Positions 1 through 8,865 of a stretch of 64,000 nt of DNA are shown piece after piece. Position 1 is the first letter of the stretch; every line of letters begins with the position of its first letter. The translations under genes were made by a program, and so were the position numbers. The notes beneath the pieces were generated by a model. It made no database searches. It had not been told where the DNA came from and saw only the letters and a program-made list of their open reading frames with translations. Origin of the DNA: Paenibacillus sp. TCA20 (GTDB lineage Bacteria; Bacillota; Bacilli; Paenibacillales; Paenibacillaceae). The stretch covers positions 434,007-498,006 of the forward strand of contig NZ_BBIW01000002.1 in NCBI RefSeq assembly GCF_000732325.1, written 5' to 3'.

Positions 1-419
1 TTACCATAGGGCACTCTGAGGTATTCCGCTTGGCCTCCCTGATATCCTCCATAGGTATCTGAATACCCTAAATAACCGCCGCTGTCCTTCGTATCATTAG
101 CATGGTCACATTGGCTTTCCATTTCGTGCTTACAGAAGAAGCACTCTCCACAGGATACGTTAAATGGGACGATGACACGGTCCCCTTTTTTGACATGAGT
201 TACTCCTTTGGCAACTTCCTCGACGATTCCCATGGGCTCATGCCCGATCACATAATCTTCATGCATACCAGGAATCAGCCCATTGTAAATATGCAGATCG
301 GATCCGCATATCGCGCTTGAAGTGACTCGTATAATGATATCGTTATTGTCCTGCAAGGAGGGATCAGCGACCTCTTTCACCTTTACCTTCTTTTTACCTT
401 GATATGTTAATGCTTTCAT
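1..419 (-). CDS. Zinc-dependent alcohol dehydrogenase, N-terminal part (cut by window edge)
   Basis: An NAD(P)-dependent medium-chain dehydrogenase that oxidises an alcohol or aldehyde adduct. About 139 codons are visible. Cys38, His60 and Glu61 match the catalytic zinc site, and Cys90, Cys93, Cys96 and Cys104 match the structural zinc lobe. The long glycine-rich stretch after residue 110 resembles the glutathione-independent formaldehyde dehydrogenase-like branch. The ATG has an AGGAG ribosome binding site. The Rossmann domain and C-terminus lie outside the window, so the substrate cannot be inferred. It diverges from the sigma-factor gene. Confidence 0.9.
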   Translation of the reverse strand, partial: MKALTYQGKKKVKVKEVADPSLQDNNDIIIRVTSSAICGSDLHIYNGLIPGMHEDYVIGHEPMGIVEEVAKGVTHVKKGDRVIVPFNVSCGECFFCKHEMESQCDHANDTKDSGGYLGYSDTYGGYQGGQAEYLRVPYG

Positions 420-495
420 CTAATATCACTCCTTTCTCGCTTATTTTAACCATATGGCTGGATGAACTATCAGATTTATCATTTTTATTTGTGAC

Positions 496-521
496 ATTAA
501 CTTAATGACAATAGAAACGTA
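496..521 (+). promoter_or_regulatory. Possible ECF-type autoregulatory promoter
   Basis: An ATTAAC element is followed after exactly 16 bases by CGTA, about 95 bases before the sigma-factor start. ECF promoters typically carry an AAC core at -35 and CGT(A) at -10, and ECF sigma factors often transcribe their own operon. This is inference from one motif pair; the -35 lacks the usual GA before AAC. Confidence 0.35.
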
Positions 522-616
522 TATTTCAAAATTATGGAGTAAACCTTCAAATTATAGTAAAATAGTGGAATGATTGTCCAAAAATAGAGAAGCTTCATGA
601 TAGAGAGGGGATATAT

Positions 617-1206
617 ATGTCTGACCGGATCCAACTGCTGTTGGCTGCGGACTATAATGATCTAGGCGAATCCCTGCAGAGAGAGATCTACTATGAATAC
701 TATCAGATGATGTACGGGTTTATCGTATATATGTTGAAGGATCACTCCGCCGCTGAGGACATTATTCAGGAAGCATTCATCAAAATTATTAAAAATAAGC
801 CCGAATTTGAAAATGAAGCCAAGCTGAAAGCATGGCTGAAGGTTGTTACCAAAAACACGGCCATTAATTATTTGAGAAAAATAAAAAATATCGTAACCAA
901 CTTGACGCGGACAGTGTTTTCTTAGATGTAGAGACCGCGCAGCAGACATCAGCTTCAATCGAATCCGTAGTGGAAACGAAGATGATGCAGGAATCCATAG
1001 AGCGCTATATGGATAAACTCAAACCCGAGTACCGATCTCTGATCGAATTACGATGGAAGGAAGGACTCAGCTATCGTGAGATGGCAGAACTGCTGGACAC
1101 AAGAGAAGATGTCATTAAGCAGCGTCTCTTCCGCGCCAGAGAACGCATCAAAAAATTGTTGCATAGAGAGTGGGGCGCAGCACATGAGCAAAGAAAAGTC
1201 AAATGA
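617..1206 (+). pseudogene. ECF RNA polymerase sigma factor, frameshifted
   Basis: A sigma-70 family ECF factor that would direct RNA polymerase to a small regulon. The first frame (617-925) encodes region 2, including the DYNDLGE and AAEDIIQEAF stretches. Region 4, with the helix-turn-helix LSYREMAELL, lies in another frame that is open from before 880 to the stop at 1206. Joining the frames at the A tract 883-888 (six A where seven are needed) gives a normal factor of about 196 residues. The GAGAGGGG ribosome binding site precedes ATG 617. The stop overlaps the anti-sigma start, so translation is probably coupled. Either the gene is truncated after region 2 or the base is a homopolymer sequencing error. 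Confidence 0.85.
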
Positions 1207-2117
1207 TTGGCTCGAAGAGCCATTTGACGAAGTATACGAACGAGAGTTTGAGGAGGCCTTCGACCTCGCTTTCGAGAATGCTGCAGCTGCCTCCACATCA
1301 GTGAATAAGGAAGCTATGGCAGCATCCTGGGACAAGGTTAATCATGAGATTCAGAATATAAAGAAACGCAAAAAAACGAATCAAACGCTGGCAGCTTGCA
1401 GGTGTTATCGCCGCTTCAATTACGATGGGTGCAACCATATTCAGCTCTCCAATAGGAACTCAGGCAAATACGTTTGTTCAGAGACTGCAGCAGGTTGGCG
1501 ATAATTTGGTTCTTGTGTTCCAGGGACCTAGGCAGGATTTCTCGGGAGCGAAGACCCCTCCGCCTCCAGGTATGATTGAGAATCCAAGCTACAATTTTAG
1601 CGGGGATCCAGAAGAGCTGTACAGCCAATTCGAGAATCAAGTCAGTGTACAGCACAATTTATTTCTCGTGGAGGTACCCAAAGAAAAGGCGTTCAGCAAT
1701 ACCACATTTCATATAAACAATTTCGATCTCCCGCTGACTCCAACGCATATCAAATATCATCTGCTGCTGGATCAGGAGAATCCGGTTTACCCTGAGAATC
1801 CTTACTTATCAAATGAAATTTATATTGAGTATTTCGATGGAGATGAACGAATAGCGAAAGTTTCTGTTAAGAAAATGTTCTCCGTGAATCCTGGTGCACC
1901 AGAGTCAGGTCCGGCATTCAGCGGAGTTCCTGAGGAAGTTGCACTTGATGATGGTACAGTCGCTGTCTTCTATGAGAATATGGAACATGATCAGCTCGCT
2001 TACCGAAGCAATCTCGTTATGGTCATGCTGATGGGATCCGAATCTATTTCGAAGGAAGAGCTTCTTAAATTCGCTAACATCATTCAAGAGACGAATCAAT
2101 TTCCAATGAAAGAATAG
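1184..2117 (+). pseudogene. Anti-sigma factor-like membrane protein, frameshifted
   Basis: Probable partner of the ECF factor just upstream. The acidic cytoplasmic segment (residues 1-60) is followed by a lysine/arginine patch, one membrane span near residues 69-88, and an extracellular domain of about 220 residues. The reading frame breaks in the A tract 1370-1376: seven A are present where six would keep the frame. Restored, the protein has about 310 residues. The ATG at 1184 lies within the last codons of the sigma gene, as in typical sigma/anti-sigma pairs. No zinc-binding ZAS motif is seen, and the extracellular domain is not recognised. Assignment as anti-sigma rests on position and topology. 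Confidence 0.7.
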
Positions 2118-2126
2118 CTGAGAGAT

Positions 2127-2162
2127 AAAGAGGTGTCTTACGTTTACGTAGGACACCTCTTT
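2127..2162 (+). terminator. Rho-independent terminator after the anti-sigma gene
   Basis: An 11-base perfect stem (2127-2137 with 2152-2162) ending in TTT follows the anti-sigma stop. The A-rich 5' side would also allow function for the convergent gene. Confidence 0.8.
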
Positions 2163-2253
2163 CATGTTCTTTTGGTCTATTTAAAATTACGATAAATCGT
2201 TGTTATATGAATTATTCATATTAAATGAAGATTAATTCCACATTCTCTAGATG

Positions 2254-2748
2254 CTAGTTATACAAATAGCCAGGTGTATAAAATGAAGCCTTTTCCACGG
2301 TACCATTGATTCTAACCATATGTGTAGAGAGCGTTCTGTAATAATAACCCTTATTTAGATTGTATACCGTCTGGTTGGTTTCGACACTTTTGGAATGCGT
2401 TGTAGAATTCGAAACTGCTCTTTCGCTCCTCCAAGCGGAGCCATCCCATCTTTGCAGTGTCACATCCACACTGATGAAATCAGCAGCAAGCTTCGCTTCT
2501 GTATGTCCTGCTATGTAAATACTGCTGGCATTCATCGTTAACTCCGATTTAAATCCAACAAGAAACTGATACGTTGCAAACGGAGTAATAAAACCCGATT
2601 CCTCAGGCGGCTTTGACGTTAATGCCCCGGGTTCACGCTGTTCTTCGGCTCCCGCTAAGCTGGCAGCAATCAGGGATACGATGAGCAATAGAGGAAATAA
2701 AATAATCGTTTTTTGATTTTTCTTAGATTTGAACATTAACATCACCAT
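2254..2748 (-). CDS. Small secreted protein, possibly DUF6147-like
   Basis: A predicted exported protein of about 160 residues. A lysine-rich N-terminus is followed by a hydrophobic core and a likely signal-peptidase site near ASLAGA-EE. The mature part is rich in Ser/Thr/Tyr and looks like an all-beta domain (DVTLQRWDGSAWR). It resembles short secreted Bacillus proteins carrying a DUF6147 domain, but I am recalling the family, not aligning it. The spacing from GAGG favours the third codon (ATG) as the real start. Role unknown. Confidence 0.7.
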   Translation of the reverse strand: MVMLMFKSKKNQKTIILFPLLLIVSLIAASLAGAEEQREPGALTSKPPEESGFITPFATYQFLVGFKSELTMNASSIYIAGHTEAKLAADFISVDVTLQRWDGSAWRSERAVSNSTTHSKSVETNQTVYNLNKGYYYRTLSTHMVRINGTVEKASFYTPGYLYN

Positions 2749-2913
2749 TCCTCACTATGTTATTTGGTTAAATCTATCAAATAGTACGGACGAGGTTTTG
2801 TACTCGTTTCACTGATTAATAGATTGTCATTTGGTGATGACAAAAAATTATGAATCTATTAAAATCCCTTGATTTGAGCAGCGGAAGTTATTTTGTAATC
2901 GTCTCTATGAACA

Positions 2914-2952
2914 CAAAAAAATACTTTACGGTAATGTCCGCCGCAAAGTATT
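2914..2952 (-). terminator. Rho-independent terminator of the CNNM/CBS gene
   Basis: Read on the minus strand, arms 2945-2952 and 2920-2927 (8 bp, extended by a GC-rich inner CGG/CCG) are followed by a T7 run, just past the stop at 2975. Confidence 0.8.
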
Positions 2953-2974
2953 AGACAATGACTAAACTATTTAA

Positions 2975-4357
2975 TTAAGCCCCAGCTTCCTTATGACTGC
3001 TCACTGTCTTCTTCTTGACCTCAATTCTGGATATTCGATGATGATCCACTTCCTCAATTCGATATTGGTAATCACCATACGAGATACAATCCCCTGGCCT
3101 CGGTGGAAAGGAATTCAACATGGATAATGCCCAGCCGCCAAGAGTGTCATAGCCCGACTCTTCAATATCGAGGGACAAGAGCTGGTTAAGCTCCTCCAAG
3201 AGAATGAGTCCATCGATGGAGTATTCAGAAGCTCCTATATATTCCACAAGCGGTCTTTCATTATCAAACTCATCTTGGATTTCACCCAGAATCTCCTCCA
3301 CGATATCTTCAAGCGTCACTAGTCCAGAGGTTCCTCCATACTCATCAATTACGATCGCAATCTGAGTTCTGGACACCTTCATTTGCTTCAGCAGAATGGC
3401 AATCGACGTTGATTCCGGAACCGTAAGAATGGGACGAATCGTCGTTAAATATTCCTCCATCCCTGACATGAACAAATCCTTAAGGTGAACAAAGCCGATA
3501 ATCTGATCCTTATCACCGGTACAGACAGGATAACGGGTCCGCATTTGCATGCTTGCAATGGTCAAATTCTCATGAATCGTCCATTCCGTATTCAAGCAGA
3601 TCATCTCAGTACGAGGAATCATAATTTCTCTAGCGGTTGTTGCGGAGAAATCAAAGATGTTATCAAGCAGTGTATATTCAAATGCATCAATCACACCGTC
3701 ATTTTTGCTGTCCTTCATAAGCTGCAGCCATTCTTCTTCACTCTGTACCTTTTCCTTCTTCACAGATAAATGAGTCCCCTCCTGATGAGCAGGACCTCTT
3801 GCTCCTATATTCAAGCACCAAATGAGAGGAGACATAAAGAACGTAAACAAGATAAGAAATCTGCCTGACTTTCTTAAGAGACGCTCCTGAACATGAGAAG
3901 ACAAAACAGAGGGTATCCATCGTCCTGCCCCAAGATAGGTTAACGTAATGACAATAATAGCAAGCGTTGTAGACAGCACTGCTGCTGGCCATACATCTAG
4001 ACCCATATTTTCCAGAAGCGGTGATAACCTCGAGGAGATTGCAGCTTCACTGAGCCAGCCGAGTCCAATAACGGGCAAAAATATGCCAAGCTGACAGGTG
4101 GTGCGATATTTAGCTTTGTCAGCTGCAAGTATAGATAACACTTCGTGATGATCGGTCTCCTGGCTGCTCACCTGATTACGCACTAGTGACAACCGGCCAA
4201 TAGCACTGTCTAGAGCTGCAAACAACCCGCTGATTAGAGCGAGTGCCAATATAATCATTACATAGATGCCAAACGATAGAGGGTCACTCAAATAAGGTCC
4301 CGTATCCCGAATTCGGTAACGGGTCCACCTCCTTTTTATCGAGCATGAAGTACTCAT
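2975..4357 (-). CDS. CNNM/CBS-domain membrane protein (TlyC/HlyC-CorC family)
   Basis: A membrane protein of the hemolysin C / CorC family, linked in other bacteria to Mg2+ or Co2+ efflux and metal tolerance. Residues about 30-185 hold the DUF21 (CNNM) transmembrane domain. A CBS pair follows at about 240-355 (REIMIPRTEM, then QIAIVIDEYGGTSGLVTLEDI, a hallmark of this family). A CorC_HlyC domain closes the protein at about 375-450. The length of 460 residues is normal. The start is uncertain: a strong AGGAGGT lies about ten codons inside the frame, so translation may begin later, for example at the ATG before IILALAL. The name hemolysin is historical. Confidence 0.88.
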   Translation of the reverse strand: MSTSCSIKRRWTRYRIRDTGPYLSDPLSFGIYVMIILALALISGLFAALDSAIGRLSLVRNQVSSQETDHHEVLSILAADKAKYRTTCQLGIFLPVIGLGWLSEAAISSRLSPLLENMGLDVWPAAVLSTTLAIIVITLTYLGAGRWIPSVLSSHVQERLLRKSGRFLILFTFFMSPLIWCLNIGARGPAHQEGTHLSVKKEKVQSEEEWLQLMKDSKNDGVIDAFEYTLLDNIFDFSATTAREIMIPRTEMICLNTEWTIHENLTIASMQMRTRYPVCTGDKDQIIGFVHLKDLFMSGMEEYLTTIRPILTVPESTSIAILLKQMKVSRTQIAIVIDEYGGTSGLVTLEDIVEEILGEIQDEFDNERPLVEYIGASEYSIDGLILLEELNQLLSLDIEESGYDTLGGWALSMLNSFPPRPGDCISYGDYQYRIEEVDHHRISRIEVKKKTVSSHKEAGA

Positions 4358-4403
4358 ACCACATACAATTGCTGATATATATGCTCCGCTGGCTGAAATA
4401 ATG

Positions 4404-4461
4404 GCAAAAAAATAGCCTTTGATGTCCAGAGTTTTCGTTCTCCTGGATCATCAAAGGCTAT
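4404..4461 (-). terminator. Terminator of cwlJ-gerQ
   Basis: A 13-base perfect stem (4412-4424 with 4449-4461), extended by TCCAG/CTGGA, is followed on the minus strand by a run of T. It sits 30 bases past the gerQ stop. Confidence 0.9.
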
Positions 4462-4490
4462 CCCTTATTTTATATTACGACGTCACTGTA

Positions 4491-4937
4491 TTAACGTCTT
4501 CCGCCACGAGGCGCTGTTGGAGCATACGGATATTCATAGTTCAACGGCTCATCGAATGTTGCATAATCAAAATTCACCATCAGGATGATGATCCGTTGAC
4601 CTGTGTTTGGATCACTGATAATAATGTGGTCGCGGCCTGCCGCTTCAAGGATGCCTTGGAATACTTTAGCGTTCCACTCTCTGTTGCCTTCATATGTCGC
4701 ATAGAATGTACCGAATTTCCCAAGGTTCAATCTAAGTATATTTTCAACAAAAGATTGCTCAGTGAACGGAATAGTTTGCTGAATGACCGCACCATTCGGC
4801 GTCATTACACTTCCGCTGGATACTTCGGGTGGAACTACAGTCATTCCTCCCTGCATCCCTTGCATGTTTCTTGGAGCATTTGCAGGCCCCGAATTTCCGA
4901 TCTTATACGATACAGGCTGATATGGTTGGTTAAACAT
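4491..4937 (-). CDS. gerQ: Spore coat protein GerQ
   Basis: GerQ is a spore coat protein needed for germination through CwlJ; in Bacillus subtilis it is required to localise CwlJ and is cross-linked by a transglutaminase. The first 60 residues are a low-complexity Pro/Gly/Met/Gln segment. The conserved domain follows from about residue 58 (FTEQSFVENILRLNLGK, then GTFYATYEGNREWNAKVFQG). At 148 residues it is slightly shorter than the subtilis protein. It starts 38 bases after cwlJ, the same order as in B. subtilis, and both share one terminator. Expected to be expressed in the mother cell. Confidence 0.93.
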   Translation of the reverse strand: MFNQPYQPVSYKIGNSGPANAPRNMQGMQGGMTVVPPEVSSGSVMTPNGAVIQQTIPFTEQSFVENILRLNLGKFGTFYATYEGNREWNAKVFQGILEAAGRDHIIISDPNTGQRIIILMVNFDYATFDEPLNYEYPYAPTAPRGGRR

Positions 4938-4975
4938 TTAAATACCTCCCTAATAGTAAGGTGTGCATCAATGTG

Positions 4976-5398
4976 CTAAAAAACCGCCGGACAGTCCGCC
5001 CCAGATGGGCTGAAGAAACAGTGTGCACGGAATCTTCCGGTATTCTGTTGGTTATACCAAGTTGCCGGACATGCTCCAGCTGGTCTGAAGAACCAGAGGG
5101 CATTGCTTGCAGGCCATACTTTTTCACCGTTAATAACACGTCTGGCCAAACGAATTTCGGACTCTCTCGCCGCTTGATAAAAGTATCCTTTTTGAATCGC
5201 CTCAAAGCCGCCTGGTGACTGGTATACCATATCGTTAATGGAGCGAATATTACGAAAATCAAGACATCCGCCAAGGATCCGGTTCACACCCACGTTCCCT
5301 ACCAGAAGCATACCTGTTTCTCCGTCTTCCTCTGCCTCGGCTCTCATAAGCCGTGCGAGCACTTTTACATCCTCAGAATTTGCTTTAATAACCGCCAA
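4976..5398 (-). CDS. cwlJ: Spore cortex-lytic cell wall hydrolase CwlJ
   Basis: A SleB-family hydrolase that degrades spore cortex peptidoglycan during germination. The protein has 140 residues without a signal peptide, as usual for CwlJ. The likely start is TTG at 5398: it has GGAGG eight bases upstream and gives MAVIKANSEDV, matching the start of known CwlJ proteins. A longer frame to 5527 exists but adds an unconserved N-terminus. Conserved segments are LARLMRAEAE (Glu21 is the likely catalytic acid), GNVGVNRI, GYFYQAARESE and LWFFRP. It is transcribed with gerQ. Confidence 0.93.
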   Translation of the reverse strand: MAVIKANSEDVKVLARLMRAEAEEDGETGMLLVGNVGVNRILGGCLDFRNIRSINDMVYQSPGGFEAIQKGYFYQAARESEIRLARRVINGEKVWPASNALWFFRPAGACPATWYNQQNTGRFRAHCFFSPSGADCPAVF

Positions 5399-5499
5399 AT
5401 ACGTTCCCTCCTCCCTGTAAGTCGTAAGCCTCTCGCCTAGTACCCTATATCCTATTGTGCATTCGCCCAGTTCGTGACACTTCTCTACAAAAAAAATAC

Positions 5500-5540
5500 A
5501 AAAAAATCCTGCATCCGCGTCAAGCAACGATCTACAGGAT
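5500..5540 (-). terminator. Probable terminator of the 5619-5987 gene
   Basis: On the minus strand ATCCTG (5535-5540) pairs with CAGGAT (5506-5511), with a further ATC/GAT pairing inside and a T run after it. It lies between the upstream gene and cwlJ, so cwlJ should have its own promoter. Confidence 0.55.
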
Positions 5541-5618
5541 AGGCAAAACCAATGAAAATAACGAATAATGTTAAACAGACGAGTGTCACTACTTTCTGTC
5601 CAGTTAGAAATAAATTTC

Positions 5619-5987
5619 TTAATCCTGATCTTTAAACAAACGATCTAAGTAATCCTTCAACGACTCATGATGTGAGATTTCATAAGATATGTCCATATAT
5701 TTAGGAAAAAAACCACTGCCAATCAACACATCATCCTTGATTACAATCATTCTTTTCTTCAACTCCACTGCTATTCCGAATTCAATATACGCATGCGGAT
5801 CCCATTCATTCGAAACAACAACATAATCCGCGTTCTCTATATTTATCCTGGATTCCTTAATGCTGTTCATATTGGTTTGGGTAATATTTATTTCATTCTG
5901 TAAAAACAACATGGCGTTTAGTTCTTTCCCTGGAATCGTAGGAATAGCAGGACCCGCAGCAAGAATGATATGTACGTTCTTCTTCAT
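5619..5987 (-). CDS. Small protein resembling nucleoside 2-deoxyribosyltransferase-like domains
   Basis: Not a gene I recognise by name. The 122-residue protein has a start like a Rossmann-type fold (VHIILAAGPAIP). The central segment ADYVVVSNEWDPHAYIEFGIA resembles the region of nucleoside 2-deoxyribosyltransferase/DUF4406-type proteins in which a glutamate before a Gly-Ile/Leu-Ala carries the active site. A beta strand (RMIVI) follows, as in that fold. The ATG has a good AAGGAG site. It could hydrolyse or transfer nucleotide sugars, or be a TIR/SLOG-like nucleotide sensor. No adjacent effector gene is present. Fold assignment is inference. Confidence 0.6.
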   Translation of the reverse strand: MKKNVHIILAAGPAIPTIPGKELNAMLFLQNEINITQTNMNSIKESRINIENADYVVVSNEWDPHAYIEFGIAVELKKRMIVIKDDVLIGSGFFPKYMDISYEISHHESLKDYLDRLFKDQD

Positions 5988-6079
5988 CAGATAACACTCC
6001 TTCCTCTAACTTCCATAAATTACACGAACAATGTAACAACGAATCTAACACTCGCACTTAACCTTCTTCTTTACTTGGC

Positions 6080-6373
6080 TTAAGGTCTTAATTGTATTAA
6101 CCCGATAGTCATACAAATCATACTAATGGCCCAAAGTATTCCAATCCATCCGATCGTTAGGGAATTCTGTGATGAACTGGCTGTTGCTCTCGTTTCCAAC
6201 AGTTGGATTCACCCCATTGCTCCCCAAGAAAATAAAACTAAATGTGCTAAGATAAAGCCGTAGCCTGCTTTTTTATGTCTAACCATTAACACAATTACAA
6301 TGACAACAACCGTTCCCATAACCGCTAACATACAGAATGATAGTAATAATAGTACCTCTTCTTCTAATAGCAT
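6080..6373 (-). pseudogene. Small membrane protein interrupted by an in-frame TGA
   Basis: The frame starts at ATG 6373 with AGAGGAG seven bases upstream. It encodes a strongly hydrophobic first span (residues about 8-30), then RHKKAGYG, then a second span that stops at TGA 6209-6211 after 54 codons. The same frame continues without another stop to TAA 6080, adding a linker and a third span (IGWIGILWAISMICMTIGLIQL). The intact product would have about 97 residues and three spans. A TGG (Trp) to TGA change would explain the break. Family unknown; either a pseudogene, a truncated protein or a sequencing error. Confidence 0.65.
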
Positions 6374-6423
6374 TGAATTCTCCTCTTAAGCTCATAGGTT
6401 GGTTAGACATAGCACTCGTATTC

Positions 6424-6455
6424 AAAAAAACACCGACGCAAATAACGCCGGTGTT
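6424..6455 (-). terminator. Terminator of the GH95 gene
   Basis: On the minus strand AACACCG pairs with CGGTGTT around a GCGTTATTTGCGT loop and is followed by seven T. It lies 50 bases beyond the GH95 stop codon. Confidence 0.85.
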
Positions 6456-6502
6456 AATAGGGTAATGACTCATTTCAAGTTGATCGATAAGCGTATTATA
6501 TA

Positions 6503-8803
6503 TTAGTAAGCAGTTATTATATACTTATCACCCTTTACAGTCGGCAACTCTAATAAATTCCCAACGCGTTCTGCCGATAATTCACTTCCATCTGCTGATG
6601 CAATACGTATGAGGGAATCCGAGTAAATACGAAGCTTCTCTCCACGATCCGAAGTAATTACTCCGTTTGTGAGTTTATGCTCCTCCCATTCGATATCAAT
6701 TGTGAAGCCTCCTCTTGCGCGAAGTCCTGTTACACTCCCTTGCTTCCAAGCTTGTGGTAAGGCCGGAAGAATCCGGATACCATCAAGATGACTTTGCAGC
6801 AGCATCTCGGCAATTCCTGCAGCTGCCCCAAAGTTGCCGTCAATCTGAAATGGAGGGTGATTGTCAAACAAGTTGGGAAGTGTTGATTTCTTCAGCAGCT
6901 CTCTAGTATGATAGTAAGCCTGCTCTCCGTCCAACAAACGAGCCCAAAAATTAATAATCCACGCTCTACTCCATCCTGTATGTCCTCCACCATTCTTCAA
7001 TCGACGATGAAGTGTAATCCTGGCTGCATCAGCTAAGTCCGGGGTATAATCCGGACTAATTGTAGTTCCCGGATGAAGAGCAAACAGATGAGAGATGTGC
7101 CTGTGTCCAGGATCTTTTTCTTCATAATCTACTAGCCACTCCTGCAGTTGACCATATTGGCCTACTTTCATATCGGGTAGACGAGAAATGATCTTCGCCC
7201 ATTCCTTACGAAGACTCTCATCGGTGCTTAGCAACCTACTGGCCTCAATACAGGCATTCAATAGCTCTGTTAAAATTTGATTGTCCATAGAAGGACCGTA
7301 GCATAGAGTACCTGACTCTCCGCTAGGAAGCCCATACCGATTCTCCGGTGATACGGAGGGATTCGTCACAAGATACCCTTCAGGACTTTCGATGAGAAAA
7401 TCTTGAAAGAACAAGGTAGCCTCTTTCATCGTTTCATAAGCCTGTTCCAAGAATGCTGGATCAGGATTATATTTGTAGTGTTCCCATAGATGAAGCGTCA
7501 ACCATGCGCCGCCCATAACCCATTGTGTAGCAGGTGGATAAATATCCTGCGGCGCGGTATCTGCCCAAATATCGGTATTATGGTGAGCGACAAACCCTCG
7601 GCAGCCATACATTTTCTCTGCTGTTACACGGCCGTTCGCCCTCATTCGTTCGATCAATTCAAACAACGGTAGATGACATTCTGCAAGATTACAGCTCTCC
7701 GCTGGCCAATAATTCATCTGGGTATTAATATTAATCGTAAACTTACTGTCCCAAGGCGGCGACATGGAATCATTCCATATCCCTTGCAGGTTGGCTGGCA
7801 GTGATCCAGGACGGCTGCTCGAAATAAGCAAATATCGCCCAAAGTGAAAATGTAACGCGTATAGACCCGTATCCTCCCCTCCTGATTGCAACTTTTCCAG
7901 CCGCTTATTTACGGGTTCAACAGAAGGCGACTCGGAGGGCTTTCCCAGGTTAAGCTGCACTCTATTAAACAAATGCTGATAGTCCTGAATATGTGTTTCT
8001 TTTAAGAGGTTAAATTCCTTGACTGCGGCCTGATTCAACAGCTCGTAGCATTGCTTCTTTGGGTCCTTGAAACGAAAAGTGCTCGCGACAGCGAGGAGGA
8101 TAACAACCTCATCTGCCTGATCTATTATCAGATGCTCACCCACTACCCTAACGGTTCCACCGACAGGGATGGCTTTGGCAGCCGCGCTATAAACGAGCCC
8201 CTCCCTTCCACCGCAATCATTGGTCATTACAATCGTGTCCGTTCCATGCCGATGAGACTCATCCATATGCTTGCCCTTCTTCCGTTCAAATCGGGAAGTG
8301 AGAGACAATGCACCAGGGCGGTCCGCTTCAAGTCTTATTATCATCACCTGATCCGGATAACTGCAAAATACCACCCGTCGATAGGTAATACCACCATATT
8401 CATAGGTTGTGATAGCCACCGCTTTTTCCAAATCGAGTTCCCTGCGGTAATTGGCCAGCTCCCCTTCAGGATGATCAAAATGAATGAAAAAGTCCCCCGC
8501 CGTTAAATAATGCCTCTGACTGCGTGGTGTTCCGGAAAAGGCGGCTTCTGATAAACGATGGGCTTCGATCAGCCTTCCCTCAAACAGTAACTCTCGAATA
8601 AGAGAGAGGTTCGCAAGAGCATCCGGGTTGTTTCGATCTCTCGGACCTCCATACCAGATTGAATCTTCGTTAAATTGGATTTGCTCCTCTTCAACGCAGC
8701 CAAATACCATGCCGCCTAATCTTCCATTCCCGATCGGAAGGGCTTCATTCCAGTTTAGGGCTGGTTGGTCGTACCATAACGTCGTTTCGGCAGTTAATGA
8801 CAT
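6503..8803 (-). CDS. Glycoside hydrolase family 95 protein (alpha-L-fucosidase-type)
   Basis: GH95 enzymes are inverting hydrolases, mostly 1,2-alpha-L-fucosidases, with some alpha-L-galactosidases. At 766 residues it is full length. The N-terminal beta domain (about 1-260) starts with LWYDQPALNWNEALPIGNGRLGG, split here only by its normal variability. The (alpha/alpha)6 barrel carries the family signatures. Asn358 and Asn360 in ININTQ, Glu555 in LQEW and Asp655 in QIDGNFG correspond, from memory, to the catalytic Asn421/Asn423, Glu566 and Asp766 of Bifidobacterium AfcA. No signal peptide is seen, so it should act in the cytoplasm on imported oligosaccharides. It follows the zinc dehydrogenase by about 60 bases on the same strand. 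Confidence 0.93.
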   Translation of the reverse strand: MSLTAETTLWYDQPALNWNEALPIGNGRLGGMVFGCVEEEQIQFNEDSIWYGGPRDRNNPDALANLSLIRELLFEGRLIEAHRLSEAAFSGTPRSQRHYLTAGDFFIHFDHPEGELANYRRELDLEKAVAITTYEYGGITYRRVVFCSYPDQVMIIRLEADRPGALSLTSRFERKKGKHMDESHRHGTDTIVMTNDCGGREGLVYSAAAKAIPVGGTVRVVGEHLIIDQADEVVILLAVASTFRFKDPKKQCYELLNQAAVKEFNLLKETHIQDYQHLFNRVQLNLGKPSESPSVEPVNKRLEKLQSGGEDTGLYALHFHFGRYLLISSSRPGSLPANLQGIWNDSMSPPWDSKFTININTQMNYWPAESCNLAECHLPLFELIERMRANGRVTAEKMYGCRGFVAHHNTDIWADTAPQDIYPPATQWVMGGAWLTLHLWEHYKYNPDPAFLEQAYETMKEATLFFQDFLIESPEGYLVTNPSVSPENRYGLPSGESGTLCYGPSMDNQILTELLNACIEASRLLSTDESLRKEWAKIISRLPDMKVGQYGQLQEWLVDYEEKDPGHRHISHLFALHPGTTISPDYTPDLADAARITLHRRLKNGGGHTGWSRAWIINFWARLLDGEQAYYHTRELLKKSTLPNLFDNHPPFQIDGNFGAAAGIAEMLLQSHLDGIRILPALPQAWKQGSVTGLRARGGFTIDIEWEEHKLTNGVITSDRGEKLRIYSDSLIRIASADGSELSAERVGNLLELPTVKGDKYIITAY

Positions 8804-8865
8804 TCGGTCCTCCTGAAATATAAGTCGTATATATAATTCTTACTTTAGCTGCAATCGACTTGCCT

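Noticed and set aside
4930-5274. Minus-strand frame of 114 codons overlapping cwlJ
   Set aside because: It is another frame of cwlJ, which has clear homology in its own frame.
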